The position numbers and the translations under genes are program-made. Below are positions 1-11,396 of a DNA stretch of 64,000 nt, in pieces; position 1 is the first letter of the stretch; every line of letters begins with the position of its first letter. The notes under the pieces are model-generated. The model had not been told where the DNA came from. It was given only the letters and a program-made list of their open reading frames with translations, and ran no database searches. Origin of the DNA: Carnegiea gigantea (Eukaryota > Streptophyta > Magnoliopsida > Caryophyllales > Cactaceae); assembly GCA_029747015.1 (NCBI GenBank), contig JAKOGI010000182.1, forward strand, positions 824,001 to 888,000. The letters run 5' to 3'.

Positions 1-1970
1 ATGCAAGTTATATCCCTCTCTACCCCAGCAAACGGCCTCGAACCTTCTAGGCTTACAGACTAGTTTATTGACGTATGGACGAGAAAGTTGATCTTTATGA
101 GCTGTAGCCTAATCTAAAACACTAACCAATTACCATGAATTCGACTCTATTATGAATTATGATGCATCTTTACCTTGGATACAGCTCCACAGGACTTGTG
201 CCATACCCTTCTGGCTAAAGGAACTCATTGGATGCCGTAGTCCAACCTGATAGATGATATCCAAAAAAGGGCCAACTTGAGATCACACTACGATTTCAAT
301 CTCCAAACAACATAAAACAGCAACTAACAACTATGAGACTAAAACCATTTGCAAAAATTAGGACTTACTGAATAGAAAGTGTCAACAAGAACTATTCAAT
401 AACAAAGAAATTGGCACCAACAATTGATACAACACTACCACCACCTTTTACTATGAATCCCAATTTTTACCGATGGATATAATCAATTTTACCTCTACAG
501 ATATCCTTATTCGTAGAGAGACTAATCCCATAACACCCAAAAAAACAGGAGTTTGTGAAAATAAAAGGCACAAACAATTGATATTGATGATAATTGATCA
601 GGGCAATTTCTTTAATATAAGAGGAGGCAAATTATCAAACACATGGTGGGCTTGGCATTCCGCCCTTATAATATGATTATAATAAACCCCCCATGCCACA
701 AAGCCTTGATTTAACAGAAAAAAGTCATGAAGCACTTAGCATACTCAACTCAACACTTCCAGAAAACCCATAAAACAAGTTGCCCAAGAATTAGTTTTAC
801 GTAGCTTTCAGCATACGCGATGACCCCAATTCCCACCATTCGATATGAAATTTGAATGTTTTGGGTGCCCTGGAAAACTAGTGGGCACATTCCTGTAACT
901 TGATGTTGGCCATGATAGGATACATCAAGCAGTTTTTTGAGTTCATTCAATTAGAAGTATCAAAATTACCAGGAAATCGGAGGCTCTCTGCACATCTCCA
1001 TTGTGTCTTGCGCTGTGCCTTCATGGGCATGTGTTTTTGTTGGGGAAACAATGAAAATTACTTTACCTTCAATCAAGTGGTGTACCCAAAGTTGAGTTAG
1101 TCAACACCATTTTAAATTCACAGACATACACACACACAAAATCTAAACAGCGGTTAACAGTGTCATGAGGTCAACATTCTAACAGTTAAATATTAGCATT
1201 TGATAAATTAAAATAAAATTTAGCGTTGCAGGTAGAGTTGGGAAACAGCTCAAGTTGGATCGACACAGTTAAAAAAGGGTCAATTTTGTGTCAATTCTGA
1301 AAATAATTTAGAATTGTTCGAAATGAAAAATAACAAGTTTTGACATTGAATATTCATGTCAACTTTGGGTTGAAATCTATTTGATTCGGATCGAATTCAT
1401 CTTTTCCTTTGTAACTTTGAATCGGGTTTGTATCATGTTATCATGTTAAATCAAACATTTTCAACTCTACTATTAGGTAGCGTATCTAATAAATAAATAC
1501 AATTAGCTTTTAAGCTCTTGAAAGTAGAGTTCTATGTTTTAAATACTAAGAATAACATTTATTAATTCTATGTTTGGTACGCTACTATTTTATCTCATTT
1601 TGTGATAATTAACTAGTCCAGCAACTAAATTTACTAAATATGTTTTCTCCAATTGTTTGACTAAACAATTATTCACTAACGACTATCACCTACCTGAACA
1701 AATAACCATTATCTGCTATTCAAACTGCTAATTCTGTTGAATAAGCTCTTAATCACTAATTTCGTTGAATAACACCTTAAACGTTGAACTACAAGAACTG
1801 GTATTAATTATGTGATTTCAAATTGAAAAGCATAAAGAAAATTTAATCCCATATCAAAAAATTTTAAAAAAGACAAATAACAGAACAAATATAACACAAG
1901 TTGTGCAGAATTTTCATGAAAATAGGGTTGTGCAGTCAAAAACTTTTAAACACAACCTTGCCCCCTCCCC

Positions 1971-2001
<31 letters not shown>

Positions 2002-2163
2002 AAAAGAAGTGAATGACCTCCATAAATTATAATGACTTTGAAAATAAATACTAGTGATTTTTTTATTGCGTATCTTGATAAATCGTCACATACAATAATA
2101 ATGAATGTTTGATGATGCAACTTTGGCTTTGGGTTAATTTAGAAGTGGACCTTGTGATTACGT
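1..2163. other. Intergenic, no gene recognised
   Basis: No reading frame here has a recognisable domain or a convincing exon structure, and the longest frames are about 70 codons. The only marked feature is an almost pure C tract of about 30 bases at 1961-1991 followed by about 14 A, which gives low-complexity Gly/Phe frames that should not be taken as genes. Confidence 0.6.
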
Positions 2164-2166
2164 TAA

Positions 2167-2487
2167 GGGGTGTTTGGCGAATAGTTTTTTGAAGAGCTTT
2201 TTGATAAAAAGAGCTTTTTTTAATCACAATTAGCTGTTTGACCAATTAAAAAAGCTAATCTGGGTGTTTGGTGAAAGAGCTTTTTAGGTCCAAAAAGCTA
2301 ATTTGAAAAAGCTAATTCCATGAGCTTTTTGAAGAGCTTTTTGAAGAATTAGTTGTTTATCTCACAACTTTATCAGAAATAGCTAATTTTACGAAACAGT
2401 TTTTCAACAAATAGCTAACTCAAACAGCTAACAAATAACAGCTAATACAAACAGCTAACAGCTAACAACTGTTTGCCAAACAGGACC
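2167..2487. mobile_element. PIF/Harbinger-type (Tourist-like) MITE, 321 bp
   Basis: The element starts GGGGTGTTTGGC and ends GCCAAACAGGACC, so its ends are imperfect inverted repeats. It is flanked on both sides by TAA (2164-2166 and 2488-2490), the 3-bp target duplication typical of PIF/Harbinger transposons. The interior is rich in AGCTTTTTGAAGAGC-like and AACAGCTAA-like words and has no coding capacity. Related copies or fragments lie near 8.4, 12.6, 20.8 and 21.6-22.1 kb. Ends and flanks are seen directly; the superfamily is inferred from the flank length. Confidence 0.8.
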
Positions 2488-2490
2488 TAA

Positions 2491-4200
2491 GATTAAGATG
2501 TGAAAAAGGAAAAGACACAGGTGGCCACGTCTGGCCGTGCCCGAACGCTATTAGCCACAAATTAATTGAGGGTTGTTAAAAAAAAGTTTTAAAAAAAGCC
2601 TCCATGGTATGAATCCACTTTCATGGGACATATATATCTTAAAGAGTACATTTCTTTTTCCTTTTAAGGGTCAAAATGATATCATTTCCTTAAAAAAAAA
2701 AAGTTTTAAAAAAAGCTACTATAGACTTTGTAGAACAATGTTAAATGAGACTAGTTTAATAAAAGTTTTTTTTCCTCAATAAAAGTTCAATAAAAGTTTG
2801 AAAGTGTTGTTACATGGTGCAATGCTTCTGAAGGGGTCTTGAAGCGTGGATTTTCATCTCAACAGAACCGTCAGTGATAACAGTCTCGTGTAGGACAGAG
2901 CTTGATAGACATACCACGTTAGGCGAATTCCATAGTTGATAGCCTAGAAAATCAAGGAGGCTGAGGAATAAAGAGGTCCAATGTCACTCCTTGACCTTAA
3001 CTAAACTATCTATGGTTGTATTCATTTTGATTATTAAATTGTTATTATTATGATAAATTTAAGCCACCCATCAGACCCCTATTTCAGAGGATATCTTAGT
3101 GGACCAACTGAGGGAGAATCATGCAGGTCCAAACCTCAGCCCACCCTCCTTTAATCTCAAAGAAAATTTTAAACGGAATGAATGTTTCAAAACTTTAAGA
3201 GAAAAGACAAAGGAAGTTAAAAAAAAGTTTTGATAACAGAAGGGATGTTTCAAAACTTAATTTTAGGAAAAGTTTAAGAGTAGCACGCATTTATGAGAAG
3301 CAGTTACATGAAACAAGAATTATGTATTGACGTTAAACTTACTAGTTTTTCTTTATAAATGAGAAAGGGAGAAACTAATGGATTGGAAAACATATACATA
3401 AACTGCACAAGACACCACCGGAAAAATATCAAGAGGGAGCTTGGTGAGAGTAGATAAGTGTAGGCAGCAATTGGTAATTAGTTGCTAGAAAAAAAACATC
3501 CAAGTTAGGGGTGTGGAAAGAATTTGTTTATTAGTGTCTGGTAATTAGCACTTACAAATAAGGAGAGTTATTTGTATATTATTTATTTGTCGTGTTTTCC
3601 ATAATTTTCGAATCTTACACGCTTAAAATCCGACATTCATCATAATTAATCGGATTCAAAGTGCATTTTAGCTAATGAATGAAGGAATTAAGCTATCCAA
3701 ATTTTCATTCTAACTTTGTCCTTGTCCGATGTAGAGAATGACTCGTCAATAACAACTGCAAGAACAAAAAGAAGCCAAGGTAAGAAGAGGTCGACGGCCT
3801 TTGCCTACTGAGGTCCTCGTGCGCCCTTTCACCCATGCGAAAGTGTGCTAGTCAGCTGGTGCACTTTCACACACAAAGAAGTATTCAATGGGTGCTCCCA
3901 ATAATTGGTGCCACCAAATGACCATAAAAGAATTATTCATTTAGACTTGATCAAGCAAGTTTCCACAAAATTCTTATTCTATAAAATATTTCCACAAAAT
4001 CTTATTTTGTGCAAAATCTTATCTTGTGGGTATCTTGGAATCAACCTCTCTACAAGTGAAAATATCGGTAGAGGTAAAATTACTTATACTTAGATCTTCT
4101 CAAACTCCGCGAAAGCAAAACCCACACTGAGAGGTTTTGTTGTAGACTGATCAAGCAACTCTTTTTTCAAACCTAAATGCAGTATGCATAGTATTTTAAT
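2491..4200. other. Intergenic, no gene recognised
   Basis: AT-rich sequence with many stops in all frames. I see no domain, tRNA-like motif or clear repeat boundary. Confidence 0.55.
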
Positions 4201-4813
4201 ATATAGTCATGGGCGGATCTTCATGATGGCTAGGGATGTCTATAGACACCCTTAGTCCAAAAAAAGCTCCAAGTTACTATTTTAAAAGGGTTAAAGTTAT
4301 TATAAGTGGACATCCCTAAAATAGCTCCAAGTCTAAGATATCCTTACAATTAGTAGACCCATCTACTAATAATTGTAATTTTTCTTTTTTAATAAAAAAT
4401 ATAGTTGTAAAAATAGGTCAGAAGCAATCCAAAATAATAAACCCAACAGTTCAACCTCTATCCCATGCCACACTCTCACTTTATAACTCTCTAAATCTCT
4501 CTCCTCTAGTCATCTTCCTAGTTCTATTTCACTTTTTAGTTGAATTTCGAAAGCAAGCAGACAAAATTGACCAAATTGAGGGGTTAAATTCATAGATAGT
4601 TTGTTATATAGTGAAAGATTTCAATTTGATACATTTTCCAATAATTTTATCATGCATCAATTCTAAATATGAAAAAAAACATAAACGACAATTGTAATAG
4701 TAGATTATTGTATTTTGTGTATTATTTTAACTTTATTTTTTAGTATATATGGGCATGAATGTTAGTAAGTGAACACCCCTAATTCTGATGTCTAGATCCG
4801 TCACTATATATAG
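4201..4813. mobile_element. Possible non-autonomous element with short inverted ends
   Basis: The left edge (ATATAGTCATGGGCGGATCT) and the right edge (AGATCCGTCACTATATATAG) are imperfect inverted copies of each other. Just inside them lie further matching words (CTAGGGATG near the left edge, ACACCCCTAATT near the right). No transposase frame is present. The superfamily is unclear because no clean target duplication can be separated from the TATA-rich flanks. It could also be two chance ends of an older LTR-type repeat. Confidence 0.4.
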
Positions 4814-6480
4814 TAATAATGATGCGGTAAAATCTTTAATAGATAACGAGTATGAGACTATATCCTCGATCAAATTGAGAGAAATCAGGATCGATGTATA
4901 CAAACCGCATATGAGCAGTTCTCCCGTCAACCACAACAGGCGGCCAGATATTGGACATACTTATTCCATTCAAAGTTTGAAACAATATGACTAAGGGTTT
5001 GATTCAGTACGTGTTCATTTTATTCTCCAATTGTTTTCTTAGATTGGTGCACTAATTTATTACTTTATTTGTGCCACTACGTAACTAGATTATGCCACCC
5101 AATTTGATTAAAAAAAGAAGAAAAAAACCCTAAAAAATGGATAATCATAAGACATTCTTTGACTCTCTCCCACACGCATGCAGCAGCAAAAAGAAGACAG
5201 GCGTAACTTTCCACCGCACTATCAATTTGCCACATAAACACCACAACAATTAATTAATATAAAAGAGAGAGAATTAAACTAAGCTAAAATCTTAACATCA
5301 AGTTGATGATCAAATTGGATTATAATATGGGGGCCAAAAACCCCAACTAGTTCACACAACTGACACAAGGCAAGATTAATTAGTAAAGAATAATTGCATT
5401 AGAAAGTCAATCCATCTTCATTTTCTCCCTCTTTCCCCACCTATTTCACTCAAAAATGAGCCTAAGGATAAATCAAGTATATATTGTGCTTGAATGTATG
5501 AGTTTAGGTGGTGCCAATTTGGTGTTGATCTTTGAAGGGAGTGTGCCTAGTTTAGGCAGTTTTTGGAGATTGAGTTTTTACTGCGGTTGTTTTTAAGTTA
5601 GGTGTGATACTTTTGTTTTGTTGATATAGTTTGTAGAGTCTTATTTAGATTCTTGTTGCCTCTTGACTAAAATAATTGGAAAAAAAATCCTGAGAACTGA
5701 GATTTTAGGTACTTCTCTAGTGCTCCTCGCACTTATCATATCAGATATCAGATTCTATAATGTGAACAGTCATTACCTTTTAAACCTCTAACTCTTTGTC
5801 CAATGAAAACAGAACAAAAATAATGATAAAATGACAAATATATAAATCAATAGCAGCCATCAAAACCTTATTTAGGGTGTGTTCTCTCTGACTAATTTAT
5901 TTTGACTATTTAGTTTCTTAAAGTTAATTTCAATTCCTTTTAATTTCTAACTAAATTTTATTCAGTAAGACAACTCCTTCCAACTACGTCTAATTCCTTC
6001 TACTTTGAGACTAAATAATCTAAATTGGGCTAAATATAAGCTCCTTTGCATCTAAATAAACAACACAGTAAAATAATATAGTTTAAACTCGAATAAATTG
6101 ACATCCTCAAATGCAAAAACAATTTAGAATCAAATTATGAATCTTAGTGGACAGAAATACGGTCCATGTATTTTGTTATATCTATCAGGATAAGTTTAAC
6201 ATAGGATCATTAGGATGTAATGACGAGTAAATTGACTTTTGATTAACGACAATCAAAACGCAACTAGTGCAAAATCGTACTCTGAAAGAACAGAAAGGGT
6301 TCCACCACCACTTCTTTTGTCCGAATGCATTATATAATTGGATAATTAACAACGATTTTTCAAGCTATTAAAAACGTTCACGCATATTCATCTTATTTGC
6401 CACTTAATTTCCTACCCACACCCACAATACGTACTAATTAATGTCAATTAACTATTAGCTTGCGTAAGCCCACTTTGACA
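4814..6480. other. Intergenic sequence upstream of the bZIP gene
   Basis: No coding sequence recognised. The last few hundred bases are presumably the distal promoter of the bZIP gene at 6582. I did not find a motif convincing enough to name, apart from the TATA box listed separately. Confidence 0.5.
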
Positions 6481-6490
6481 TTCCTTTACC

Positions 6491-6499
6491 TATAAAAGG
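6491..6499 (+). promoter_or_regulatory. TATA box of the bZIP gene
   Basis: TATAAAAGG lies about 90 bases upstream of the bZIP ATG. With a start site about 30 bases downstream, the leader would be only about 60 bases long. It contains no upstream ATG, so there is no room for the conserved sucrose-responsive uORF of group S1 bZIP genes. Confidence 0.75.
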
Positions 6500-6581
6500 C
6501 CACCCTTCTTGACACTGCTCTTTGCCACAGCAATCGAAAGGAAAAAATTCCATTATTATCTGAAAACAAAACATTTCAAAT

Positions 6582-7121
6582 ATGAATTATTTGAGTACAG
6601 CTTCAGAAACGTTGTTTCCATTCCAATTTTCAGTCCCATATAACCTAGATTTGATGCAGAATAACATGTACGAGTCGATGGGCATGGTCAATGGGGTATT
6701 GATCCCTAGCCCTCAAACCTCGTCCCCTATAAGCAACTCCACCTCGGAGGACTCAGAGGAGGCACAACATGTGAGCATCATCGATGAGAGGAGGCAGAGG
6801 CGGATGATATCCAACCGCGAGTCCGCCAGGAGATCCAGGATGAGGAAGCAGAGGCACATCGATGAGCTATGGTCCCAGGTCATTCGGCTCAGGAACGAGA
6901 ACCATAGCTTACTAGACAAGTTGAGCCATGTGTGCGAGTCCCATGACCGCGCCCTACAGGAGAACGCCCGCCTTAAGGAAGAAGCGGCGGACCTACTAGA
7001 CATGGTTAGCTTCATGCACCTGGCTAGTCCGTATGATGCTTTGATAGACTTGGAAGAGATGCCCTGCACTACAGCTCACCTCACATCAGATGAGCCCTCA
7101 AATCAATCCGTTGCTAACTAG
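6582..7121 (+). CDS. Group-S bZIP transcription factor, bZIP42/43-like, 179 aa
   Basis: A small single-exon plant bZIP protein that would bind ACGT-core DNA as a dimer in the nucleus. The order is a Ser/Thr/Asn-rich N-terminus (1-60), an acidic patch SEDSEEA (about 55-61), a basic region (about 70-95) with the N-x7-R signature N78 to R86 in NRESARRSR, then a zipper beginning exactly nine residues later at L96. Heptad positions are L96, L103, L110, V117, A124, L131 and L138. Length, lack of introns and the string SNRESARRSRMRKQR fit group S. The short uORF-free leader and the RHIDELWSQV zipper start resemble Arabidopsis bZIP42/43/48 more than the sucrose-regulated S1 members. The ATG at 6582 is the first after the TATA box. 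The CDS is visibly more GC-rich than its surroundings. Exact orthology is not decided here. Confidence 0.93.
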   Translation: MNYLSTASETLFPFQFSVPYNLDLMQNNMYESMGMVNGVLIPSPQTSSPISNSTSEDSEEAQHVSIIDERRQRRMISNRESARRSRMRKQRHIDELWSQVIRLRNENHSLLDKLSHVCESHDRALQENARLKEEAADLLDMVSFMHLASPYDALIDLEEMPCTTAHLTSDEPSNQSVAN

Positions 7122-7514
7122 GCTGCTCTATTGATTTACTTTTGTTCACTATATGCTGGTGTAACATACCGTGTATGACTATTAATGGATTTGTTTTTAA
7201 ATTTTAATCCATGAGTTTGTCCGAGAAAGCCAATTTTTACCATCATCATCTTATTCGAGAACTGTAGCGTGTGCTACTTTTGTTGCAGTTGTTCTAACGT
7301 CTAATATGTCACTTTCAACGTAAATTTTTTACATATTTATATTTTTTTCTCTAAGATAGGTAAGAATTTTATTTAATAGGACTCTATAATAACAGGATTA
7401 TTCAGTATAGTGAACAGTGGAAAAGAAGTGGGGCATAATTGGGAAATAACTCACAAGAACCCGAATCCAAACCCATGGATCATATTGTTTACGCGTAATT
7501 AAATTTTAAGAAAT

Positions 7515-7592
7515 TGCGATGAAAGGTTTCGAACCTATGTCTTTATGATGAAAAAGAATTTTAATGCCATCTGAGCTATTGCTCTATCTCTA
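7515..7592 (-). mobile_element. tRNA-derived SINE head or tRNA pseudogene
   Basis: On the minus strand this segment reads TAGCTCAGATGG, a good match to the polymerase III A box, and about 40 bases later GGTTCGAAACC, a near-perfect B box. The region between does not fold into an obvious functional tRNA, so this is more likely the 5' part of a tRNA-derived SINE, or a decayed tRNA copy, than a working tRNA gene. Confidence 0.6.
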
Positions 7593-8400
7593 ATGCCAAA
7601 GGTAAGACACTAATAAAGACGTATAAATTAACCACACGGTCGTTGAAAATGGAAAGAAACGAGATGATCACGAGCACTCGCTAGACGCTTGTGGCCATTA
7701 TTAGCCATGGACAAATTCATATGGTTACAAAGGCGCACAAGTAGACCAATAAACAAACTTGAACCATATGCCACTATTAATTGACACAGAATAATAACCA
7801 TTTCAATTCATTTAAATATAATTTATAAATTGATGCATTTTAAATGATCAACTCAATTCAAAATCTGACCGACTATGTTCAAAATAATTTTTGACGCGAA
7901 TATTCTATTAAATTATATTTTGACTTCAAATTAAGTGGACTTTCGTTTAACTGACACGATTCGTTTGATATATCTAACTCGGTCCGTGCCATAAGCACTA
8001 ATTTTATAAATAGAGGCTGAAAAATAGCAAGCGGACAAGTGATGGTGGGAGATGTTTGTGATGGTGGGTAATTATACTGCGAATTGAATTGAACTACCGT
8101 ATTAAACAAGACATTTTTTTCAAATAGTTTTCCACTAGTGTTTTTGTTGTTTGTCTTTCTTCTGATGGTACATATATATCAATTGTTGGGCTAATTTTAG
8201 CCTTGGAAATAGCTTGAATTTAATACTTTTCACAAATGACCTTCATATTCAAACACTTCGTAATCGTTCGTGCATCCCTCCCACAATGATGCGATTAATT
8301 TTGCATAAGAGTTTGCTGGGGTCTTTTTCCAAAAATTATTTGTATTCTTCCCTCATCGCATCATGTACCGGAAGCTGTGAATTGAGTTGACCTTATTATA

Positions 8401-8560
8401 GCTCTCCAAAAAAACTTTTTCAAATTAGCTTTTTTGACTTAAAAATTTCCTCCAAAAAGCTAATCTATTAAACAGTTAAATTAGCTTTTTAACTGGATCA
8501 AAAAATTAATTTTGATCCAAAAAACTCTTTTTAACCAAAAAACTGTTTATCAAACACCTC
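8401..8560. mobile_element. Short MITE copy or fragment present only in copy A
   Basis: The interior consists of AAAAAGCTAATC-like and AACAGTTAAATTAGC-like words and ends in AACTGTTTATCAAACACC, matching the 2167-2487 MITE family. Copy B reads straight through this site (TTGACCTTGCAACTTGATTTTCA), so it supplies the pre-insertion sequence. The left end is degraded. Confidence 0.6.
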
Positions 8561-9157
8561 ATATAATTTGATTTTCATGGCAATTAATAATTTGATTTTC
8601 ATGACTTGATGGACCTGGCCGACTAACTTAGTGTCTCCCCGACGGCATGATAATTTATGTCTGAGAAAATTTTACTGAAATTCAGTCTAATGTTGATCAT
8701 TTATAACAAGAATTATGCAATAAAAATGGTTAATGAGTTGACTCCATATGTATCTTTATCAATATTGGCACCCTTTAGCATTTGTAATATCTACTTGACC
8801 AGAGCTGGGGACCACTCATCACACGTAACATGATTTCATTTATAATCTTTTTTAAAAAAATAAAGGCTGTATCATGGCTCAATTTAGGCTTGTTCTTTTC
8901 TTTGGCAAATACTAATTCACCAACCTCAATCAATTTCAATCCACTTTAACCTACTTCACCAACATGAATAAACAAATAGTCACTTTAACCCACTTCAATC
9001 AACTCCAATCTATGTCAACTCACTTCAACCAATTTCAACGCACTTCTTACTAGTTTAACCAACTTCTACCTATCATATAGAAAAATTTAACCCACTTCAA
9101 CAAAAAAATACTCACTTCAATCTACTTTTATCCATTTCAACTAACTTCACATATTTA

Positions 9158-9357
9158 GGGCCTGTTCTTTTCGTGGGTCAATCCACATTCACCAACTTCA
9201 ATCCACTTCAACCTATTTCAACCTACTTCAACCTATTTCAACCCACTTGAAAAAAAAATATCAACTTCAACCTACCTCAACCTACTTCAACCCACTTCAA
9301 CCAACTTCAACCCACCCCCTTCATAATTGTAATAATTTGTAAAGTATCATATAGGAT
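9158..9357. mobile_element. Second CAACTTCAACC-type MITE, left part
   Basis: It begins with the family end GGGCCTGTTCTTTTCGTGGG right after TTA (9155-9157), followed by about 150 bases of CAACTTCAATCCACTTCAACC repeats. No matching right end is seen before the next copy starts at 9361, so this one is interrupted or truncated. Confidence 0.6.
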
Positions 9358-9360
9358 TTA

Positions 9361-10401
9361 GGGCCTGTTGTTTTCGTGAGTACATTGGGTGGGGAAAAAG
9401 GTGAAGTCGGTTGAAGTAGGTTGACGTAGGTTGAAGTTGGTATTTTTTTTTTTTGAGGTGGGTTGAAATAGATTGAACTAGATTGAAGTGGGTTGATGTA
9501 GGTTGAAGTGGATTGATGTAGGTTGAAGTGCGTTGAAGTTGGTATATTTTGTATGTGGTGGATTGAAGTGGGTTAAAATAATGAGAATGAAACTAATGTG
9601 TGATAATTTATGAAGTTATCGAAATTTTGTGAAATTTTTGTTCATTCTTTTTTATTTTTTATTGTTTATTGTTTTTTTTATTTTTTATTTTTTATTTTTC
9701 ATTTTTTAATTTTTTAATTTTTTAATTTTTATTTTTTACTTTTTACTTTTTTATTGTTTTTTTATTTTTTATTTTTTTTCTTTTTTCTTTTTATTTTTTA
9801 TTTTTTATTTTTTACGTTGTTTGTTTTATTTTTACTTTTTATTTTTTGTTTTTTAATTTTAATTTTTATTTTTTGATAAAAAATTAAAAATTAAAAATAA
9901 TCAATTAAAAAATAATAAATTACAAAATAATAAATTAAAAAAATAAAAATAAAAAATAAAAAATAAGAACCAAGAAATTAAAAAAATAAAAAATAAGAAA
10001 TAAGAAATAAAAAATAAGAAATAAAAATTTAAAAATAAAAACTACAAATAAAAAATAAAAAATGAAAATAAAAAAATATAAAATAAAAATAAAAATGAAA
10101 ATAAAAAATGAAAAATGAAAAATAAAAATAAAAAATAAAAAATGAAAAAATGAAAAAATTAAAAATGAAAAATGAAAAATAAAAAATAAAAAATAAAAAT
10201 ATAAAAATATAAATAAAAATAAAAATAAAAAATAAAAAATAAAAAAATAGAAAACTGAAAAATGAAAAATAAAAAATGAAAAATAAAAAATTAAAAATTA
10301 AAAATTAAAAATTAAAAATTAAAAATTAAAAATTAAAAATTAAAAATGAAAAATAAAAATTAAAAAATAAAAAATAAAAAATAAAAAATAAAAAATAAAA
10401 A

Positions 10402-10434
<33 letters not shown>

Positions 10435-10688
10435 GAATAAACAAAAATTTCACAAAATTTCGATAACTTCATAAGTTATTACACATTAGTCAAATTCTTA
10501 TTAGTTTAACTCACTTCAACCCACCACATAAAAAATATACCAACTTCCACTCACTTCAACCAACATCAACCCACTTCAACCTATTTCAACCCATCTCAAA
10601 AAAAAATACCAACTTCAACCTATCTCAACCCACCTCAACCTACTTCATTCTTTTACCTACCCTATTTACCCACGAAAAAAACAGGCCC
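9361..10688. mobile_element. Long palindromic MITE, 1,328 bp, with AT foldback core
   Basis: Left end GGGCCTGTTGTTTTCGTGAG and right end CCCACGAAAAAAACAGGCCC are inverted copies, and TTA flanks both sides (9358-9360 and 10689-10691). Inside the left end the minisatellite runs as GGTTGAAGTAGGTTGA; inside the right end the same motif runs in reverse as TCAACCCACTTCAACC. The middle switches from T-rich to A-rich at about 9.88 kb. The whole element can therefore fold on itself. No coding sequence is present. Other copies of the same end family are much shorter (for example 227 bp at 19179). Confidence 0.8.
9645..10445. repeat. Inverted low-complexity array: TTTTTATT block then AAAAATAA block
   Basis: About 230 bases of T-rich TTTTTATTTTTTA words are followed by about 560 bases of A-rich AAAAATAAAAAATGA words, with a strand-composition switch at about 9,875-9,890. 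The two arms are approximate reverse complements. This forms the core of the 9361-10688 element. Confidence 0.85.
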
Positions 10689-10979
10689 TTACTAATCTAT
10701 ATTTCCCAACGAAGAGAACAGATTCTTATAGGTTGTATGCTACACCCAAGTGATCATAATAATCAAGTTTGCACTTGCTTTCGACATCTCGTGAGATAAT
10801 GGTCCTGGAGTGGGTCATGTCATCTTTTTCTTGGCTGGGCTGGGTTATGGCCTGATGGGCTAAATAGAATTCACAATGAGGAATTCTTCGGAGGTGTTTG
10901 ATTGGGCCTTCGGAAAGTTCTCATAAATATTTGTGGTTTGAGTTTCTTCTAAACTCCAAACTAAGTACTTCAAGGTTTA

Positions 10980-11393
10980 GGCCATGTTCAATAAAATTAG
11001 CAGTTCAAGTAGTAGATATCAATTCAGGTAGTAAATAGTATTTCTAATTTAGCTGTTAATGGATAGTTATTTAGAGAAACAGTTGAAATAAATGCATTCA
11101 GTGAATTTAGCAGTTGGGTTAGCTGATTAATGTAAATTGACATAAAAGGATATAGATAATTTTCAAATATAAAATTTCCAAAGGATATTCTTTAGTCAAA
11201 AAATATGAAACGCTACTTTTGAATTCCAAACATGAATACTATTAGCTTTTCAGAAATACTACTTAAAACGTTAAATGCTACTTGAAATGCTAGTCAAAAT
11301 ATTATGTTACCGAACACTAAAAATTACTTGATGAGCGTATTGATTTAGTCAAAATGATAAACGCTAATCAAAATATTGTTGCTGAACACACCC
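10980..11393. mobile_element. Tourist-like MITE, GGCC(A/T)TGTTC family, 414 bp
   Basis: Starts GGCCATGTTCAATAAAATTAGC, ends TTGCTGAACACACCC, and is flanked by TTA on both sides (10977-10979 and 11394-11396). A second copy at 43962-44375 has exactly the same length and the same flank type. The interior shares CATAAAAGGATATAGATAAT, the CTACTT-AAACG-TTAAA words and other blocks with that copy. Non-coding. Confidence 0.85.
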
Positions 11394-11396
11394 TTA

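Larger units (their letters stand above)
8887..10725. mobile_element. Outer element of a nested CAACTTCAACC-type MITE cluster
   Basis: The left end is TTA then GGCTTGTTCTTTTC. A degraded matching right end, CCCAACGAAGAGAACAGATTC then TTA, lies at about 10705-10728. Between them lie two younger copies, beginning at 9158 and 9361, so the cluster grew by self-insertion. The flanking TTA on both sides fits PIF/Harbinger insertion. Copy B of the segmental duplication is uninterrupted at about 20.3 kb, showing that the cluster arrived after the duplication. The interior is a degenerate CAACTTCAACCCACTT minisatellite. Confidence 0.65.
7644..10967 (+). repeat. Segmental duplication, copy A
   Basis: This segment is colinear with copy B (18681-20449) in the same orientation, from a shared start (GAAAATGGAAAGAAA) to a shared end (CTTC-AAACTCC). 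Shared landmarks include CCATGGACAAATTCAT, GGACAAGTGATGGTGGGAG, GAGCTGGGGACCACTCATCAC and GAGGAATTCTTC. Copy A has gained a MITE fragment (8401-8560) and a nested MITE cluster (8887-10725) that copy B lacks. No gene is recognised in either copy. Confidence 0.85.

Noticed and set aside
1914..2120. Frame with a Gly/Phe run
   Set aside because: Caused by the C and A homopolymer tract at 1961-2005.
6713..7069. 118-codon minus-strand frame inside the bZIP gene
   Set aside because: Complement of the basic/zipper codons; Ser/Leu/Arg-rich with no family features.
7515..7592. Functional tRNA gene
   Set aside because: A and B boxes are good, but the sequence between and around them does not give clear acceptor and anticodon stems, so I list it only as SINE-like.
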